A stretch of 64,000 nt of DNA from Blastomussa wellsi (taxonomy: Eukaryota; Cnidaria; Anthozoa; Scleractinia; Plerogyridae). The translations under genes were made by a program, and so were the position numbers. The notes beneath the pieces were generated by a model, which saw only the letters and a program-made list of their open reading frames with translations, ran no database searches and was not told the DNA's origin. Below are positions 60,742-64,000 of this stretch, one piece after another (within the stretch, counting starts at the first letter, position 1; each line of letters opens with the position of its first letter). The stretch spans positions 2,500,115 through 2,564,114 of the forward strand of contig OX393569.1 of the NCBI GenBank assembly GCA_947652115.1, written 5' to 3'.

Positions 60742-63700
60742 TATCTCAAAACTCGTGTTTTGTTTATCGAATTCAACGACTGTCGGGAGCGACGAAATAC
60801 ACGTCTGCACTCGACGAGAGGTTGTTGCAAAATGAGCAATTGATAATGAGCGCGTCTAATTTACACATCACAATCAGGAATCCAATTAGAGACCAATTAG
60901 CGCTCGAAGTAAACAAATCAATTAAGATCAATTAAGTCAGGCAAAATAACAGCAAAAGGCTAACAAGTTTCACAAAATCGCTTTTAAAAACAAGCACGTT
61001 TGGCTAAAACAATGGATATGTTTTTGATTCTGTGATAACCCTTTGTGTTTTCCGTTTTTACTTTAATCGTTTAACTTAACAATTCGTGACTTTAAAAGTA
61101 TTTATTAGCTTTTATCGAGAGCATGTTTGGTCTGTTGGTCAAGAGAATTTCGGCATAGCATTGCGTCATCTAATTGGATAAGTTGTTTACTTCAGGCATC
61201 CGATCGTGTGATTGAAAAAAGTTTGCAAAAACACACAAACAATCAATTAATGATTTAAACAAAGGATAATTGGAGTGACTGAACTAAAAAACAAAAACAA
61301 AAATGCAACTGAAAAAAGAGAAAAATAAGTAATTTATCGATTTTAAGCTGGGTGCAAAATAAATATAAACCAATAAAAACTAAATAAAACACAAGAAAAT
61401 CGAACCCACATTACCATCATAATGATTTTCCGCGTTCCACTGCATCTCACTTTCGCGAAAAGTTGTTCAAAATTTTTCAAATGGATGATACTTCAATCAA
61501 GAATCTGCAGCATTTTAGTGGATATTTTGTTGAGAATTTGTTCGCTCGCATGCGCGGCCGCGATTTTATATGCCGATCGCTGCGAATTGCGAAAATCGCC
61601 AAGTTTGCCTGCTACGACGATTTTGATGTCAATGATTGTTGAAGGACCAAAATTGCAGATACTTCACATGCGAAAAATCGGCGACTAAAATTCACAGGCG
61701 ATTTGCGTTAGTCGTATAAAATCGCCAATAAACTATCGTAACCAAAGATTTCTAATTAGAACTCCTTTGGCAGTTCGAATTGATTACGAAATAACACCAA
61801 ATGATTTAAAGTTCTATGAAAGTAATGTTTTTAGAGAATTGCTTAAACCGTCTATGTTTTTGAGGCAATTCTTTCTTTTCCCAGTTTATTAAAGATTGAC
61901 AATCAAAATTTGAGCGCAATGCGCACCCGTACGATCTAACTCGCTCTGCTGGCAAACGGTCAAGGACTATTCTGAAATGCCAATAATATAGAAATCCTGA
62001 GAAATGTTGCCGTCGAGCAGTTTCTTGCTATATACTACGTCTGTGTTCCTTTAAAAGTTATGTGCTGGCATTTTCATTTTGATAATTTCTTTCTCAACTT
62101 TCGAGAGTTCTTATTGGTTCTTCAAGTTCTAAAAGTTGTTGGACTAGATGTTTGTTACGTCAACTCGTAATAAGCGCGCACAGAATATTTTAGACCATTT
62201 TTATATTTTCGAGCAATGCCGGCCACTTTGACTGCGTTTCCAAAATCCTGGCCAATCATTTTTCTGGATTTCCCGGATTCATCATTTCAGCTCTCTCGAC
62301 TACGTAACAAAGTCAGCTGAGCTTTTAAATGCTTATACTTATTCGGTATTAAATCTCACTATTTTGCCACTGTTTTGACAAATATGTTTGCATCTGGAGC
62401 AGCTTGTATCCGGGTACATGTAACTTCAAGAGTTCCGTGCCATCTCGCGTAAAAGGAAAGCCTGGACGCTGGTTAGATCGTTACAAAAAAAGGACCTTGT
62501 GTATTGGAGAGTTGCTTTAGACTTTGCCTTATTTTAGGAATCACAACCAAGATTTTAAAACAAAAAAATGATCAGGAGCAGACCAAAACCAAAGTATTTA
62601 CTTTTGCCAGTCACAAAGGACGCAGACAATCCAGCGATCCAATCAAAACTCACGTAGCTGACACAAAGCGCGGGAAAACGATCCAATCAAAACTCGAAGT
62701 AATTTACACGTCGCCTACACAAAGCGCGGGAAAACGTTCGCGCAACATCGTTCGCGCGCGAATTACGATTAGTTCTGGTTTTGGTTTTACTTCTGATTGG
62801 TTGAAAAAGTGGGGCGTAATCCCACTGAATATAAACCGCCTCAATGCGTTTTCTGACTGATCCCTCTTTGCTTTTCAAATTTACCATAAGATTAAACATG
62901 CGTGTACGCGCGTGCGAGGGGAAGTGCATTAGATCGAGAAAGGAACTTTTCCGCGTTGGTTTGATTGATGCGTTTTTAATATGTCAATTTGTAACTTCAA
63001 AATATTGCGAAAGGAGGCAACTTAAGTTGCTCATCGGTTCACCAAAGAAGGCTAGAGTGTGATATGGGAGGTCAATGGAAAAGTAAAAGTTATATTAAAA
63101 ACGCCGCGGAGAGGCAGGTAGATAGATAGCAACACTTCAACTGTTTTCTTTTCAGTTTAATCAACGCTAACCTGTGTTGAGTTATGTGGAATTTCTTTTG
63201 TGGTTAATTAAATTACTTGTCACGCGAGTCCTCTAGTAGACAAAAGGAATAGAAAGAAGTTGGAGCAAGCGCAAATAATGAAATGCAATAAAATTTGTAT
63301 AAAGTTTCACCGGGACGTTTATTCACTCGTTAAAAATTTGAACAATGATAATTGGTAATCAATACAATTAGCATTTTTGGATATAACTTATAGAAAAATA
63401 TCTTACGATTATTTGTTGACAAAGTAAAAGTGAACGGTGTTATGTACTCCATTAAAATATATTATTATGAAAAATTAATAAAATACTTCTCAATTCTTCC
63501 ATGTCTTTTGGAGGAAAATAGCCTTAGATAAGCGATGATCAGACTTAAGTACGGTGCCTTCTAATAGTGAGGTATTTTGCCCGGTCGATGACTATGGAAG
63601 AAAAGTAGATCTTACCAAGGGCCATTGACATCCAAAAAGAAAATGGGGGGTGGCTGCGCAAATTTTCGAGATAATTAGGTTTGAAATCTGGAAAAAAGTG

Positions 63701-64000
63701 CTGACGTGAAATTTTTTAAAAAAGTAGAAGTTAATGAAATTTTCTTGCAAAATTCCCCTGTAATTTTGTTTGCAATAAAGAGAATCAACATTAAACATTT
63801 AACAAATAGACTTAAGCTTGTTTTGGTACTCCCTGTAATCGACCATTAATTTCTTCATCACATTGCCAAATTTGGTGTAGGCTCACGAGTCGATAGCCGA
63901 GTGAGTCTACAAGAACATGTGCGCAATAACGGTATGTACAGATATAATTTTCGAGCGCCTTTGAGAACTTATTTTTGTGGCATTTTGTTACGTTTTGTCC
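60742..64000. other. Upstream flank of the repeat-protein gene
   Basis: No gene recognised. CpG-rich patches alternate with A/T-rich DNA. 61430-61730 has several GCGATTTT and AAAATCGC segments in both orientations, probably a decayed repeat. The only notable regulatory-looking stretch is 62639-62835. Confidence 0.45.
62639..62835 (+). promoter_or_regulatory. Candidate promoter: duplicated CCAAT + E2F module and TATA-like box
   Basis: CCAATCAAAACTC occurs at 62639 and 62683, and GCGCGGGAAAACG (containing GCGGGAAA, an E2F-type site) at 62668 and 62724. An inverted CCAAT (ATTGG) lies near 62797 and ATATAAA at 62829-62835. The order suits plus-strand initiation near 62860, but no coding exon is recognised downstream within the window. 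Confidence 0.4.

Noticed and set aside
61422..61688. 88-residue plus-strand protein with hydrophobic N-terminus
   Set aside because: The region is made of GCGATTTT / AAAATCGC segments in both orientations, so a decayed repeat is more likely than a secreted protein.

Overview
The window is AT-rich, intron-dense eukaryotic DNA from an invertebrate metazoan. The receptor family, short exons in kb-scale introns, tRNA-derived SINEs and many small foldback DNA transposons suggest an anthozoan cnidarian such as a stony coral. The organism is inferred, not proven. No bacterial, organellar or viral gene was recognised. Almost all short open frames are intron or repeat noise.

Region 1 (about 2054-45962, minus strand) is one gene. 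I assembled a phase-consistent model of 38 coding exons, 4794 coding bases and 1597 residues. Its product is a type I VPS10-domain sorting receptor. In order it has a signal peptide, a furin-type propeptide, a ten-bladed VPS10 propeller, a 10CC module with exactly ten cysteines, two PKD-like domains, five fibronectin III domains, a juxtamembrane domain, one transmembrane helix and a short acidic tail. The VPS10/10CC part reads like SorLA, the PKD pair sits where SorCS receptors have theirs, and the FN3 cassette resembles the end of SorLA. There are no LDLR-B, EGF or LDLR-A repeats. Every ectodomain boundary up to the last FN3 domain is a phase-1 intron. Two introns appear to be GC-AG.

Region 2 (about 49953-60741, minus strand) is a second gene upstream of and co-oriented with the first. 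It has three short 5' exons (72 codons), a 5.5 kb exon made mostly of a 46-residue (138 bp) Ser/Glu/Val-rich repeat, and two short exons giving a very basic C-terminus. In the middle of the giant exon one in-frame TGA replaces an Arg codon and splits the reading frame. Part of the array is a higher-order repeat of exactly 588 bp. I do not recognise the protein.

The introns and the flanks (1-2053, 46000-49950, 60742-64000) carry transposon debris: TTAA-flanked foldback elements, hAT-like CAGGG-ended elements, five copies of a tRNA-derived SINE, a LINE fragment with a 15-bp target-site duplication, nested insertions, a purine minisatellite and a ~210 bp satellite. Several insertions lie within about 30 bp of receptor splice sites. 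Possible regulatory signals are a cluster of RFX X-box-like motifs in a receptor intron and a duplicated CCAAT/E2F module with a TATA-like box near 62640-62835.
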